From Leptospiraceae bacterium (lineage in GTDB: Bacteria; Spirochaetota; Leptospiria; Leptospirales; Leptospiraceae): a stretch of DNA of 64,000 nt. The notes beneath the pieces were generated by a model that saw only the letters and a program-made list of their open reading frames with translations, made no database searches and had not been told where the DNA came from. The stretch covers positions 89,501 through 153,500 of the forward strand of contig JACKPB010000008.1 of NCBI GenBank assembly GCA_024233875.1. The letters run 5' to 3'. Below are positions 9,537 to 18,952 of this stretch, piece by piece. Position 1 is the first letter of the stretch. Every line of letters starts with the position of its first letter. The position numbers and the translations under genes are program-made.

Positions 9537-10393
9537 TACCTTGCCATTCTCTCTCCTAAAGTTTCTGCCCAGAGATAAAAAGACTCTCCTGGAATCTCCG
9601 AAACTCTTTCCCTTCCTGAAAACTGATCATTAGAAAATATAATATCTTTCAATATTTCCTTTTCCTCCTGAAGAAATGGGGAATCAATGAGAATTCTATC
9701 CATTGTTTTTCTTTTTCCCCAAAAGAATCCTCTCAGAATCTTTTCCAGGTACGGTACATTCCTGACTGAAATTTTCGGAGTCACAAGTGGAGTGTACTGT
9801 AGAACAGATGATACGGCTTTGGGTGGTGGATAAAAAGAGCTTCCTTTTATATGTTTAAGTATCTTCCAATTTCCGAAGGCTCCCAGAAAAACAGAAAGTG
9901 AACTATGCTCTCCGGATATTCTCTCAGCAAATTCCTTCTGAAGTAAAAATACCCCACCTTTGCAATTCGGACATGTTTTCATTAGAGTTGATAAAATTTC
10001 ACTACTGATGTAATACGGTAAGTTTCCGAAGCAATAAAATGTTTGATCTGAAATTTTTTGTAAATTTTCGAGAACATCTCCTTCAAAGATTCGAAAGGAT
10101 TCTAACTGAAATTCAGGAGTATGAATTAGGGTTTCTATCATGACCGGATCAATCTCGAAAACAGATAAGGGCTTATTCATTGTAAGTAGCATATGAGTCA
10201 AAGCCCCCAAACCCGGTCCGATCTCAATGAGCGAGTCAACAGAATCAATGGTTTCTTTCGGAGGTGATTCTATGATCATCCGTGCGATATTTCTATCTAT
10301 TAAAAAATTTTGTCCCCATTTTTTGAGAGGTGCGGCTTTCTTTTCCTCCAAATAGGTTCGAATTTTCTTAGGACTAAAAAAAAGATAACTCAT
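9536..10393 (-). CDS. rsmA: 16S rRNA dimethyladenosine transferase RsmA (KsgA)
   Basis: 285 residues. N-terminal KKWGQNFLIDRNIA is the family signature; the SAM site is IEIGPGLGALT (57-66) and the adenosine-binding NLPY lies at 124-127. RsmA dimethylates two adjacent adenosines near the 3' end of 16S rRNA during 30S maturation. The C-terminal PPPKAVSSVLQYTPL segment matches the family's conserved PPPKVxS motif. ATG start at 10393 with no strong ribosome site. Downstream of comEC on the same strand after a 110-base gap. Confidence 0.96.
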   Translation of the reverse strand: MSYLFFSPKKIRTYLEEKKAAPLKKWGQNFLIDRNIARMIIESPPKETIDSVDSLIEIGPGLGALTHMLLTMNKPLSVFEIDPVMIETLIHTPEFQLESFRIFEGDVLENLQKISDQTFYCFGNLPYYISSEILSTLMKTCPNCKGGVFLLQKEFAERISGEHSSLSVFLGAFGNWKILKHIKGSSFYPPPKAVSSVLQYTPLVTPKISVRNVPYLEKILRGFFWGKRKTMDRILIDSPFLQEEKEILKDIIFSNDQFSGRERVSEIPGESFYLWAETLGERMAR

Positions 10394-10503
10394 AGACTTT
10401 AACTACCAATCCATAGGAGAGGGATTGGAGGCAATCCTAAAATCATTATAAGTAAATATTCAGATTCAAAAGAGTTTGTGAAAAACAAAAGGATTAAAGA
10501 CTT

Positions 10504-12570
10504 TCAATTCTCTAATTCCTCAGAAGTCACAAATTTCCAATTTTCATTTATTCCGAGATATTTCTTACTCTCATTCCATTCCTTACTATTGTCCCTGGAT
10601 TTGTAAGGAAGCTGAAGTAATATCAAACCACTCTTTTCTTTTGTAAATTGGACGAGATCGTTCAACGAATCTTTATTGGGAGAAAACACATAAAAATTTT
10701 CTTCTCCGGAAAATACCCTGGGAATTTTTTGAGAAATGATTTGAATTTCACTGAATCCTGCGACAAGATCTACTTCCAGAATTTGATTGTGATAATAAAG
10801 CTTTGCATTCTCAGCACACTTAAGAGCAAACTCCAAGCAATTTTGGTTAGAAAAGTGAAATTCTTTAATGTATTTACAATCTCCGTTTCTTTTTATATCA
10901 TACAATAATTGTTGATTGTATTTACAGCTCCCACCCAGAAAGACATTTCTTTCTGATCTCACAAAGTACAGATCAATCCCTGCATATTTTTTCTCTCTCT
11001 TCTCCGAATCGGACAGGTGAAAGAGCTGAGAGTAAAATAAGTAAAAGACAAAAATATACAATCCGGTAAATCCCATCCGAAGAAAAAGATTCATTTTTAA
11101 TTTTGGAAGTGAAGAGACGAGGAAATGAGCCCATAAGAGGAGTAAAGTAAAAACCATAAAAAGTAAATATCCATAAAGAATCACTTCTTTGTGTTCCAAA
11201 AATTCTCTATAAAATCCTATTTCTGATCCCAGTGTTTCAGACAATTTGATGATCAGTCTGAGAACGATCTCCACCCAAACCCAAGTCAGTTCCTTTATAA
11301 AATAGATATTTAAGAACTCGAATGCAAGAGCAAGGTAGAGAAAGGGAAGGAGAAAGGCTGTGATAGGGACAATGATGATATTGATGAGGGTAGAACCGAG
11401 ACTATAGGAACCAAAGTAGTAAATCAGAACCGGAAAGGTTCCCAAACCTGCTGAAATAGAGAGACTTACGTTTTCAATTATGAAACCCTTTTTACTTCCA
11501 AAGAGAAGATTTCTAATTGGAGACATCAGAAGTAGAATCGAAATCACCGCCCCGTAAGAGAGTAAAAAAGAAATACTGAAATAATCTTCGGGAAAAATTA
11601 CTCTGATGAGAACGATAGAATACAAAATCAATTGAAGAGGACGTATTCTTCTGAACCCTAATTTTGAAATCAATAGTAATATAGCAAACATATAAGCTCT
11701 TGTTAATGAAACTGGAAAGTTGAGCATGTATATGTAACTAAACCCCAAGATGACGGGAAGGATCTTTTCTGTGGAATATCCCAGAAAAGGTAGTTTAGAA
11801 AAAAACCATATCAAACTACCGAGGAAGATTCCCATATGAAGTCCGGAAGCTGCAAATAAATGCAAAATTCCACCTTCCTTTGCACGGTTTTTAAAACCTT
11901 TGTCCAAATAGGATGAATCACCGAACAAAAATCCCATCACTAATTGCTCCGGAATCCTACCGATCTTACCTCTATGTATAAGAGCTCTAATATTCATTGC
12001 GAATTGCTTTCTAAAATTTATTCTTTTATGGATAGCATTGCATGAATTCTTTCTCAATTTCCAAATGTGTTTGTAGGATTGTGGAATCGACTTTAAATAA
12101 TAATCCGAATCCTGAATTTCGTAAGCATTCAGATCCTTACTTTCACAATTCAGAGTTAGATAGTCTCTTTCCCTACTAAAGTAATTTAAATAAAAATAAT
12201 ATTCCCCGCTACCAATTGATGTACTTACCCGATAAATGTTCTTCCTGACTTCATCCAGGAAAGTGATTTGAATCGTTGAATTTGACTCAGAGTGGAGTTG
12301 AAACTCTTCAATTGTAAATATCCTGTCAATTGATTGAGAATGCTTAAATTCTTCAATTTTTGTATAACCTATTCCCAGAACTGTCCCCAATAAAATAAGT
12401 GCTATTTGTAATTTTTTAAAATAATAACAAATCAGAATAGAAAAACACATTAGAATTATCTTATTGAAATCCATTTCTGTTGAAAAAAGAGGCAATCCAC
12501 CCAGCAGAAATCCACTACTCAGATAGAATAAATTTGATTCCCTATACAATCCCAATCGATTCAGGTTCAT
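10504..12570 (-). CDS. comEC: ComEC/Rec2-family DNA uptake channel lacking a clear beta-lactamase domain
   Basis: 688 residues. The first 65 residues hold two or three membrane segments, followed by a soluble part (about 85-185) like the DUF4131/OB region. The Competence domain begins near 205 with the diagnostic ILHLFAASGLHMGIF at 235-249 and runs through many membrane segments to about 530. The last 150 residues contain no HxHxDH metal motif, so the metallo-beta-lactamase nuclease domain common in ComEC is absent or replaced. ComEC transports single-stranded DNA across the inner membrane; competence in this organism is not shown by the window. ATG at 12570, weak ribosome site. Confidence 0.88.
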   Translation of the reverse strand: MNLNRLGLYRESNLFYLSSGFLLGGLPLFSTEMDFNKIILMCFSILICYYFKKLQIALILLGTVLGIGYTKIEEFKHSQSIDRIFTIEEFQLHSESNSTIQITFLDEVRKNIYRVSTSIGSGEYYFYLNYFSRERDYLTLNCESKDLNAYEIQDSDYYLKSIPQSYKHIWKLRKNSCNAIHKRINFRKQFAMNIRALIHRGKIGRIPEQLVMGFLFGDSSYLDKGFKNRAKEGGILHLFAASGLHMGIFLGSLIWFFSKLPFLGYSTEKILPVILGFSYIYMLNFPVSLTRAYMFAILLLISKLGFRRIRPLQLILYSIVLIRVIFPEDYFSISFLLSYGAVISILLLMSPIRNLLFGSKKGFIIENVSLSISAGLGTFPVLIYYFGSYSLGSTLINIIIVPITAFLLPFLYLALAFEFLNIYFIKELTWVWVEIVLRLIIKLSETLGSEIGFYREFLEHKEVILYGYLLFMVFTLLLLWAHFLVSSLPKLKMNLFLRMGFTGLYIFVFYLFYSQLFHLSDSEKREKKYAGIDLYFVRSERNVFLGGSCKYNQQLLYDIKRNGDCKYIKEFHFSNQNCLEFALKCAENAKLYYHNQILEVDLVAGFSEIQIISQKIPRVFSGEENFYVFSPNKDSLNDLVQFTKEKSGLILLQLPYKSRDNSKEWNESKKYLGINENWKFVTSEELEN

Positions 12571-12925
12571 ACCAATAGGGTTCTGATTCTGAGTGAAAAA
12601 AAAAATTCAGAAAAAAAAAGTGACATATTTTATGTCCTAGCTCGAAAAATTCAAACTAAGACGAAATTACTTATAAAAAAAAAATCAAGATGTATTAGCA
12701 TAATTTAATATAGTTTTTTTAGAACAATCTTAGGTTTTGAGGACGTCCTTTTCTATTGATTCAAAACAGGTGTAAATTATTTTTAAAACGATAAAAATAA
12801 AGTGAGACATTTTATATTATAAAACTTATAAATAGAAATAAAAAACTGTTCCAATAATTATTTTTTTTTGCGGATAACGAAAAAATATTTCACCCAATTT
12901 CTCAAACGAACCGAAAATATTTCCT
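12571..12925. other. AT-rich intergenic region between divergent comEC and zinc-ribbon/leuS genes
   Basis: About 450 bases separate the comEC start from the next start at 13017. The stretch is very AT-rich with A-runs. The only symmetric element I notice is a perfect AGGACGTCCT palindrome at 12740-12749. It probably carries the comEC promoter. I find no coding region or RNA gene in it. Confidence 0.6.
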
Positions 12926-12954
12926 TTGACCGATAAGAGTATTTAAAATATTTA
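12926..12954 (+). promoter_or_regulatory. putative sigma-70-type promoter for the zinc-ribbon gene and leuS
   Basis: TTGACC at 12926-12931 and TATTTA at 12949-12954 are spaced by 17 bases. The predicted start near 12962 would leave a leader of about 55 bases before the TTG at 13017. Inferred from consensus only. Confidence 0.4.
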
Positions 12955-13016
12955 GTAACCCTACTGAAATGATTGATTCATTGATAATCGAAAACTAAGG
13001 AAAGGTTATTTACACT

Positions 13017-13247
13017 TTGTCGAAAAATGTAAAAATAAAAACTGAATTGGATTCTCAAGAAGAGGACTTATTCTCAAAAAATACAAATAAATCGGAACAT
13101 AATTTATCTATGAAGTCAGAACACAAAACATGTGCAAAATGCAAAAAGGTTTCCACTAAATTGTATCAACAAAATTTATGTAAACAATGCTTGACTTTAA
13201 GCTTTAAAAAGCTAGTAAAAGTAATTGACTCAGTAAGGAAGGTATAA
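13017..13247 (+). CDS. small zinc-ribbon protein upstream of leuS
   Basis: 76 residues from a TTG start preceded by AAGGAAAGG. Two CxxC knuckles, C39-x-x-C42 (KTCAKCKK) and C54-x-x-C57 (NLCKQCLT), predict a single zinc ribbon after a charged, probably disordered N-terminal half. The C-terminal tail is basic. I do not recognise a family. It ends 13 bases before leuS, so the two are likely co-transcribed; a role in RNA or nucleic-acid binding is only a guess from the basic ribbon. Confidence 0.65.
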   Translation: MSKNVKIKTELDSQEEDLFSKNTNKSEHNLSMKSEHKTCAKCKKVSTKLYQQNLCKQCLTLSFKKLVKVIDSVRKV

Positions 13248-13260
13248 TCCTCATTACCAC

Positions 13261-15846
13261 ATGAGTTACTCATTTCAATCCATAGAAAAGAAATGGCAGG
13301 AATACTGGGAACAGAACCAGATATTTAGTACAAACATTCACTCCACCAAACCAAAGTACTATTGCTTGGATATGTTTCCTTATCCAAGTGGAGCGGGGCT
13401 ACACGTAGGTCATCCGGAAGGATACACAGCTACCGATATCATCTCCAGATACTATCGGATGAAAGGCTATGAAGTCCTACATCCCATGGGTTGGGATGCA
13501 TTCGGTCTCCCGGCTGAACGCTATGCTATGAAGCATGGTGTCCACCCGCGGCAAACCACCGAAGAAAACATAAATAATTTCAGAAGACAGATCAAGATGC
13601 TGGGACTTTCCTATGACTGGAATAGAGAGATTTCAACAGTTTCCCCCCCCTACTACAAACACACACAGTGGATCTTTCTCAAACTATACAATTCATACTA
13701 CAATACAGATACTAACAAAGCAGAACCTATTGAAAACCTTATATTAGAATTTGGAAATAATGGATCAAAACGATTCTACCCTGAGATTCTAAAAGAAAAA
13801 TTTTCAGCAGAGGAATGGACACTTAAATCCAGAAAAGAAAAAGAAGACATCCTTGCAAATTTCCGATTGGTCTACATAGCCGATATCCCGGTCAATTGGT
13901 GCGAAGAACTGGGAACAGTTCTAGCCAATGAAGAAGTGGATGAATGGACATCCAAAGGCTACACAGTCTCACGAAAACCCATGAGACAGTACATGATGCG
14001 TATTACAGCATATGCAGATAGACTACTTGAGGATTTGAATCTTGTCTCCTGGCCTACTTCGACTCTGGAAATGCAAAAAAACTGGATCGGCAAGAGTGAG
14101 GGAATGGAGTTCTCCTTTCAGACAGAATCAGGAGAAGAGATTCCTGTATTCACCACACGACCCGATACTATATTTGGAGTGACCTATTTAGTCCTTGCCC
14201 CCGAGCACCCACTAGTCAGCAAACTCTCCATTGATTCCAAGAAAATTGAAATCGATGAATATTGTAAGTCTGCCTCCCTGAAAAGTGATATGGACAGGAC
14301 CGAACTCAATAAAGACAAAACCGGAGTCTTTACAGGAAGCTATGCGATCAATCCTGTTGACCCCGAAAACCATATCCCGATATGGATATCTGATTATGTT
14401 CTCTTTCATTATGGAACGGGAGCCATCATGGCAGTTCCCGCACATGACAAAAGAGATTTTGAGTTTGCCAAAAAATTCAATCTACCTATCCGTCATGTGA
14501 TTCATGGAGCCGGTTCGGAAGATGAATGCTTTGATTCCAAAGAATCCTATTGCATCAATTCAATGAGTGAGGTCCTGAACATCAATCATCTCACTTACAA
14601 TGAAGCATTTTTCAAAATCACATCCTGGTTGGAAGCCCGAAAAAAAGGGAAAAAGAAAGTTCAATTCAAATTAAGAGATTGGCTCTTTGCCCGTCAAAGA
14701 TATTGGGGAGAACCCATTCCTCTTGTCCACCTGGAAGATGGGTATACTATTTCATTAAACGAAACAGAACTTCCTTTGATACTCCCCGAGATTTCCGATT
14801 TCAATCCGGCGAGAACAGGTGAATCAGCTCTAGCCAATGCTATTGAGTGGTTGGATTACAGTACTGAAGATGGAAAAAAAGGAAAGAGAGAGACGAACAC
14901 AATGCCTCAGTGGGCGGGCTCATGCTGGTACTACTTAAGATATCTTGACCCCTTCAATCAAAATGAAATTTGTAATTCTGAGATTGAAAAAAAATGGTTA
15001 CCTGTAGACCTCTATGTAGGTGGAGCAGAACATGCAGTTCTTCATCTACTCTACTCCCGCTTCTGGCATAAGTTTTTATTTGATATCGGAGTAGTATCCA
15101 CTCCCGAGCCTTTCAAGAAATTAGTTCATCAGGGATTGATCCTGGGTGAAGACAAAAAGAAAATGTCAAAATCCCTCGGCAATGTTGTCAACCCGGATGA
15201 GGTAGTAGAAAACTATGGCGCGGATAGCCTTCGTCTTTTTGAAATGTTCATGGGACCATTCGAAATGGTCAAACCCTGGAGCCAAAAAGGTGTTGAGGGA
15301 GTGTATCGATTTCTGAATAGAGTCTGGAGGTTGTATCACGATGAAAATGATAACTTCATTATTGATAATTCCGAGCCGGATCTGGACCAATACAGAATTC
15401 TGAATCGAACCATAAAAAAAGTAGAAGAAGACATTCTGAACTTTTCCTTCAACACAGCGATTTCTCAAATGATGATTTTTGTAAACGAAATCAATCCGAA
15501 GAGCAATCGACCCAGAAAGATTCTCAAGCCATTCCTTTTATGTCTGGCGCCATTTGCTCCACACATTGCAGAAGAAATCTGGCAACGTCTAGGCTACACA
15601 ACTTCCCTGACATTTGAGAAGTATCCTTATGTAGATCCCGAATATTTAGAGGATGACGAAATCACAATCGTAATACAGGTAAATGGAAAACTCAGAGATA
15701 GCTTTCGTGCACCCAAGGACATTACAGAATCGGATGCTATCGAGAAAGCTCTCTTATCAGAAAAAATTCAACCTTTTCTCGAGGGCAAGCAGATCATTAA
15801 AAAGATTTATGTAAAGGAAAAACTCGTTAACCTGGTTGCAAAGTAG
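13261..15846 (+). CDS. leuS: leucyl-tRNA synthetase
   Basis: 861 residues, normal for bacterial LeuRS. The class I HIGH-type motif appears in PYPSGAGLHVGHPEG and the KMSKS motif in KKKMSKSLGNVVNPDE. The CP1 editing domain with TTRPDTIFGVTYLVLAPEHP and GTGAIMAVPAHDKRD is intact, so mischarged tRNA should be cleared. The C-terminal anticodon-binding region (APFAPHIAEEIWQRLG) and the final VQVNGK-type segment are complete. ATG start. Followed by a strong hairpin. Confidence 0.98.
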   Translation: MSYSFQSIEKKWQEYWEQNQIFSTNIHSTKPKYYCLDMFPYPSGAGLHVGHPEGYTATDIISRYYRMKGYEVLHPMGWDAFGLPAERYAMKHGVHPRQTTEENINNFRRQIKMLGLSYDWNREISTVSPPYYKHTQWIFLKLYNSYYNTDTNKAEPIENLILEFGNNGSKRFYPEILKEKFSAEEWTLKSRKEKEDILANFRLVYIADIPVNWCEELGTVLANEEVDEWTSKGYTVSRKPMRQYMMRITAYADRLLEDLNLVSWPTSTLEMQKNWIGKSEGMEFSFQTESGEEIPVFTTRPDTIFGVTYLVLAPEHPLVSKLSIDSKKIEIDEYCKSASLKSDMDRTELNKDKTGVFTGSYAINPVDPENHIPIWISDYVLFHYGTGAIMAVPAHDKRDFEFAKKFNLPIRHVIHGAGSEDECFDSKESYCINSMSEVLNINHLTYNEAFFKITSWLEARKKGKKKVQFKLRDWLFARQRYWGEPIPLVHLEDGYTISLNETELPLILPEISDFNPARTGESALANAIEWLDYSTEDGKKGKRETNTMPQWAGSCWYYLRYLDPFNQNEICNSEIEKKWLPVDLYVGGAEHAVLHLLYSRFWHKFLFDIGVVSTPEPFKKLVHQGLILGEDKKKMSKSLGNVVNPDEVVENYGADSLRLFEMFMGPFEMVKPWSQKGVEGVYRFLNRVWRLYHDENDNFIIDNSEPDLDQYRILNRTIKKVEEDILNFSFNTAISQMMIFVNEINPKSNRPRKILKPFLLCLAPFAPHIAEEIWQRLGYTTSLTFEKYPYVDPEYLEDDEITIVIQVNGKLRDSFRAPKDITESDAIEKALLSEKIQPFLEGKQIIKKIYVKEKLVNLVAK

Positions 15847-15859
15847 AACAAAATAGAAA

Positions 15860-15883
15860 TGACTCCGGGGCTCCCCGGTGTCA
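15860..15883 (+). terminator. hairpin terminator after leuS
   Basis: TGAC-T-CCGGGG-CT-CCCCGG-T-GTCA forms a ten-pair stem with one internal mismatch, 14 bases after the leuS stop. It is followed by a short TTCCTTT. This GC-rich stem is striking in an AT-rich background and ends the leuS transcript. Confidence 0.8.
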
Positions 15884-16144
15884 TTCCTTTAGTCCAATCC
15901 TAAAAATCATTCTTGATCCAACTTTAGAATTAGAGTATTTCCTATCTGTACTCATTATTAAAGGAATGAGCAATTTCACACAAGAATTTGCTATAAAAAT
16001 GGCCACATACTTCAGGAAGAAATACGTATGTACTTCTGAAAACCGATATATTTTTCTTAGAAAATAAATAAGAAATTTATTGATTGATTTTAGCGATTTC
16101 AATCGGAACTATGGACACGACTATGATTATTCTTAATTACTCAA

Positions 16145-18703
16145 ATGAATCCTGAATTGAATTTACAAAGATGTGAAGAAGAAAAAATTCATATACCGGA
16201 TCTCATTCAGCCCTTCGGTTATTTATTGGCTCTTTCTCCAAAAGATTTTAGTGTTACAAGATGTAGTGAAAATCTACCTTCTCTATTGAATAAAAGTATA
16301 GAAGATATTCTAAAGAGTCATCCTCAAGAATTCTTCTCCGAATCGATAATGAACTTAATCTACAATAGTACTAATTTCCAAACAAAAAAAAGAAGTATTC
16401 TTTCCCTCAATCAGACAATAGGAGAAATCAAAGATCAGGGTTTTGATTTTATCCTCAGTAGCGGGAATGAAGAAATCATTCTCGAGATCATTCCTTCCCT
16501 TTCCAATTCAGAAGAAACAATTTCAATTGAAGCACAGTTCAATGAGATCATTAGAAAAATAGTTACTACATCTGATACGAATGAATTATTTTCTCTGGTT
16601 GTGAATGAGATCAAAGAAATCATGGGATATCATAGGGTTATGATTTATAGGTTTGATAGAGATTATAATGGAGAAGTTATCTCGGAAGCCAAAGAATCCA
16701 ATCTTGTGTCTTACTTAAACCTTCATTATCCTGCGAGTGATGTACCTGCTCAGGCAAGAGATCTCTATCTAAAGAACATGATACGACTCATCCAAAATGT
16801 TCATTATTCACCCGTTAAGATTCAATCACGGGACAAAGGGTCTGAATCTCTTGATATGAGTTATTGTGGTTTGAGAAGCGTCTCTCCCATTCACTTAGAA
16901 TATCTGGTGAATATGGGAGTAATAGCTACTCTGACAATTTCATTGATTGTCAATCAAAAGCTCTGGGGACTCATCAGTTGTCATCACTCCACACCTTACC
17001 TACCCGATAATCGAAAGCTCAACTACATGGAAGTTTTCGGAAACATACTGGGAGGAATCATACAAATGAGAGAAGAGAGTGAGGTAGATAAGAAAAATGC
17101 AGAACAACTCGCAAGATTAGATACAATCATGAATATTCTTTTGTCTCAAAAAAAAGACTCCGAACTTCATGATATCATCTCTAATAAACTTTTTTTATTT
17201 AAGATGCTTTATCAATCAGATGGATTTGTATTTTTTTCTGAAGATTATTTCATCATACAATCTTCAGATCTAAACAGATCAGAAGTACAATCCATTATTC
17301 AAGAGTACAATTCCCAAATACACTCAGAATTTTTCATAACAGATCATTTGAGTGAATCCCTCCCCGGGTTGACTGAAGAAATCTATAGGAAGTGTGCCGG
17401 TCTACTCATCATTCGTATCAATTCTCATCCCTCTACCTATTGGATCTGGCATAGAAAGGAAATCAAATTGACTATCTCATGGGGAGGCAATCCAAACGAA
17501 AAAGCCAGCATCAATCCTCTGGGACGAATTTCACCTAGAAAATCTTTTGAAAAATTCAATCAAACAGTGAGTATGAAATCGCTACCATGGAATTCTTCAG
17601 AAAAGAACTTACATAAGTATCTCATTCCACAACTCTATCGTCTATTTGATTATTTTGAGTCTCTAAAAGAATTGAATATTCATAAAAATCAAATTCTGGA
17701 TTTGAAAGAAGAAAAGACAAAGCATTACAATAAACTAATAGAAATGCTAGTAGATGTGATCGAAAAGAGAGATTCCTATACAGCAGGTCACACCAAAAGA
17801 GTTTCTATATACTGCGAGATGATTGCCTATAAAATGAATTTTGATATCGAACAAATATCCCGACTGAAGGAAGCTGCGATTTTGCATGACATCGGGAAAG
17901 TAATCATTCCTGATTCGATTCTTCTGAAACCGGGTAAGTTGTCCCAAAAGGAATATGAACTCATCAAACTTCATCTTAAAGTTGGATATGAAATTTTAGA
18001 CAAGATTGATTACTACAAACCACTTGCAAACATTATAAAATATCACCATGAGAAAATGGATGGATCCGGTTATCCCTATGGAGTCAGAGGAGATGAGATC
18101 CCAATACTCTCACACGTCATGATTGTTGCTGATGCTCTGGATGCTATGACAACAAATCGTATCTATCAATCCAGAAAAACTTTCGAAGAAGCGATTGAAG
18201 AATTGAATAGATACAAATCGATCTGGTATCATCCGGATGTTGTGGATGCGGCAACTGCTGCTATATCGAGCGTCCCTATCCGAACGGAAAATACTTCACA
18301 GCTTCCATTTACAGAAATCGAAATAGAAAGATTTTCTTATTTTTTTAAGGATCGACTTACAGGTGTGTACAACGAAACATATCTCTGGATGATTCTCAAA
18401 GGGATGATACCCGATCTCAGTTATAAGAAGTTTTATCTTGTCGAACTGAATGGAATGTCAGAATACAATTCAAGATTCGGATGGAAGAAGGGAAATTCGA
18501 TCATTCAAAAATTTGCCGGAGATCTATCAAAACTGGTGAAAGAGGAACAGCTGTTTCGAGTCTTTGGTGATGATTTTGTAATTTGTTTCGAGAATGAATC
18601 AGAAGAGATATTTCCGAATGATGAATGGAAACACTTAAACCATGAAGGCATTCTTTGCAACTGTAGAAAGGTAGAAAAGGAATTGTTTTGGGAGATAGTA
18701 TAA
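16145..18703 (+). CDS. bacteriophytochrome fused to HD-GYP and a GGDEF-like domain
   Basis: 852 residues. PAS domain 1-120 with C10 just before EKIHIPDLIQPFG, the position where biliverdin is bound in bacteriophytochromes. GAF domain 135-310 with PASDVPAQARDLY (D199), SPIHLEYLVNMGV (H250) and LISCHHSTP (H280). PHY domain 325-510 with the tongue motifs WGG (446-448) and PRKSF (464-468). HD-GYP phosphodiesterase 530-710 with H581-D582-IGK and HHEKMDGSGYPYG (GYP 642-644), all metal ligands present. A C-terminal domain from 730 resembles GGDEF, but the signature reads FGDDF (807-811), so cyclase activity is doubtful. Expected role: red/far-red light-controlled cleavage of c-di-GMP. There is no histidine kinase. 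No heme oxygenase gene lies in the window. Confidence 0.92.
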   Translation: MNPELNLQRCEEEKIHIPDLIQPFGYLLALSPKDFSVTRCSENLPSLLNKSIEDILKSHPQEFFSESIMNLIYNSTNFQTKKRSILSLNQTIGEIKDQGFDFILSSGNEEIILEIIPSLSNSEETISIEAQFNEIIRKIVTTSDTNELFSLVVNEIKEIMGYHRVMIYRFDRDYNGEVISEAKESNLVSYLNLHYPASDVPAQARDLYLKNMIRLIQNVHYSPVKIQSRDKGSESLDMSYCGLRSVSPIHLEYLVNMGVIATLTISLIVNQKLWGLISCHHSTPYLPDNRKLNYMEVFGNILGGIIQMREESEVDKKNAEQLARLDTIMNILLSQKKDSELHDIISNKLFLFKMLYQSDGFVFFSEDYFIIQSSDLNRSEVQSIIQEYNSQIHSEFFITDHLSESLPGLTEEIYRKCAGLLIIRINSHPSTYWIWHRKEIKLTISWGGNPNEKASINPLGRISPRKSFEKFNQTVSMKSLPWNSSEKNLHKYLIPQLYRLFDYFESLKELNIHKNQILDLKEEKTKHYNKLIEMLVDVIEKRDSYTAGHTKRVSIYCEMIAYKMNFDIEQISRLKEAAILHDIGKVIIPDSILLKPGKLSQKEYELIKLHLKVGYEILDKIDYYKPLANIIKYHHEKMDGSGYPYGVRGDEIPILSHVMIVADALDAMTTNRIYQSRKTFEEAIEELNRYKSIWYHPDVVDAATAAISSVPIRTENTSQLPFTEIEIERFSYFFKDRLTGVYNETYLWMILKGMIPDLSYKKFYLVELNGMSEYNSRFGWKKGNSIIQKFAGDLSKLVKEEQLFRVFGDDFVICFENESEEIFPNDEWKHLNHEGILCNCRKVEKELFWEIV

Positions 18704-18952
18704 AACCTGTCCGGATACTTGCAATACTCTAATTCTTTTAAAATACTTCAGTAGTGTGATTCAGGAAGAAAAGAAAATTTCAGAAAATTTAGAAAATGAT
18801 TGTTTCCCTTAGAATTTCCAAAAATGTGAATCTATTCAATCATAATATTTCAAAATTTGAAAAGAAAACTGATTAGCTAGCAAGGGAATACTTTCTATAA
18901 AGAAACTCCCATTGAACTGATAAATCATTTCTAACTGCTATTGGAGAACGGT

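Noticed and set aside
15881..16102. Minus-strand frame of 73 codons between leuS and the phytochrome gene
   Set aside because: No ribosome site, low-complexity lysine and phenylalanine composition, and it begins inside the probable promoter region of the phytochrome gene.
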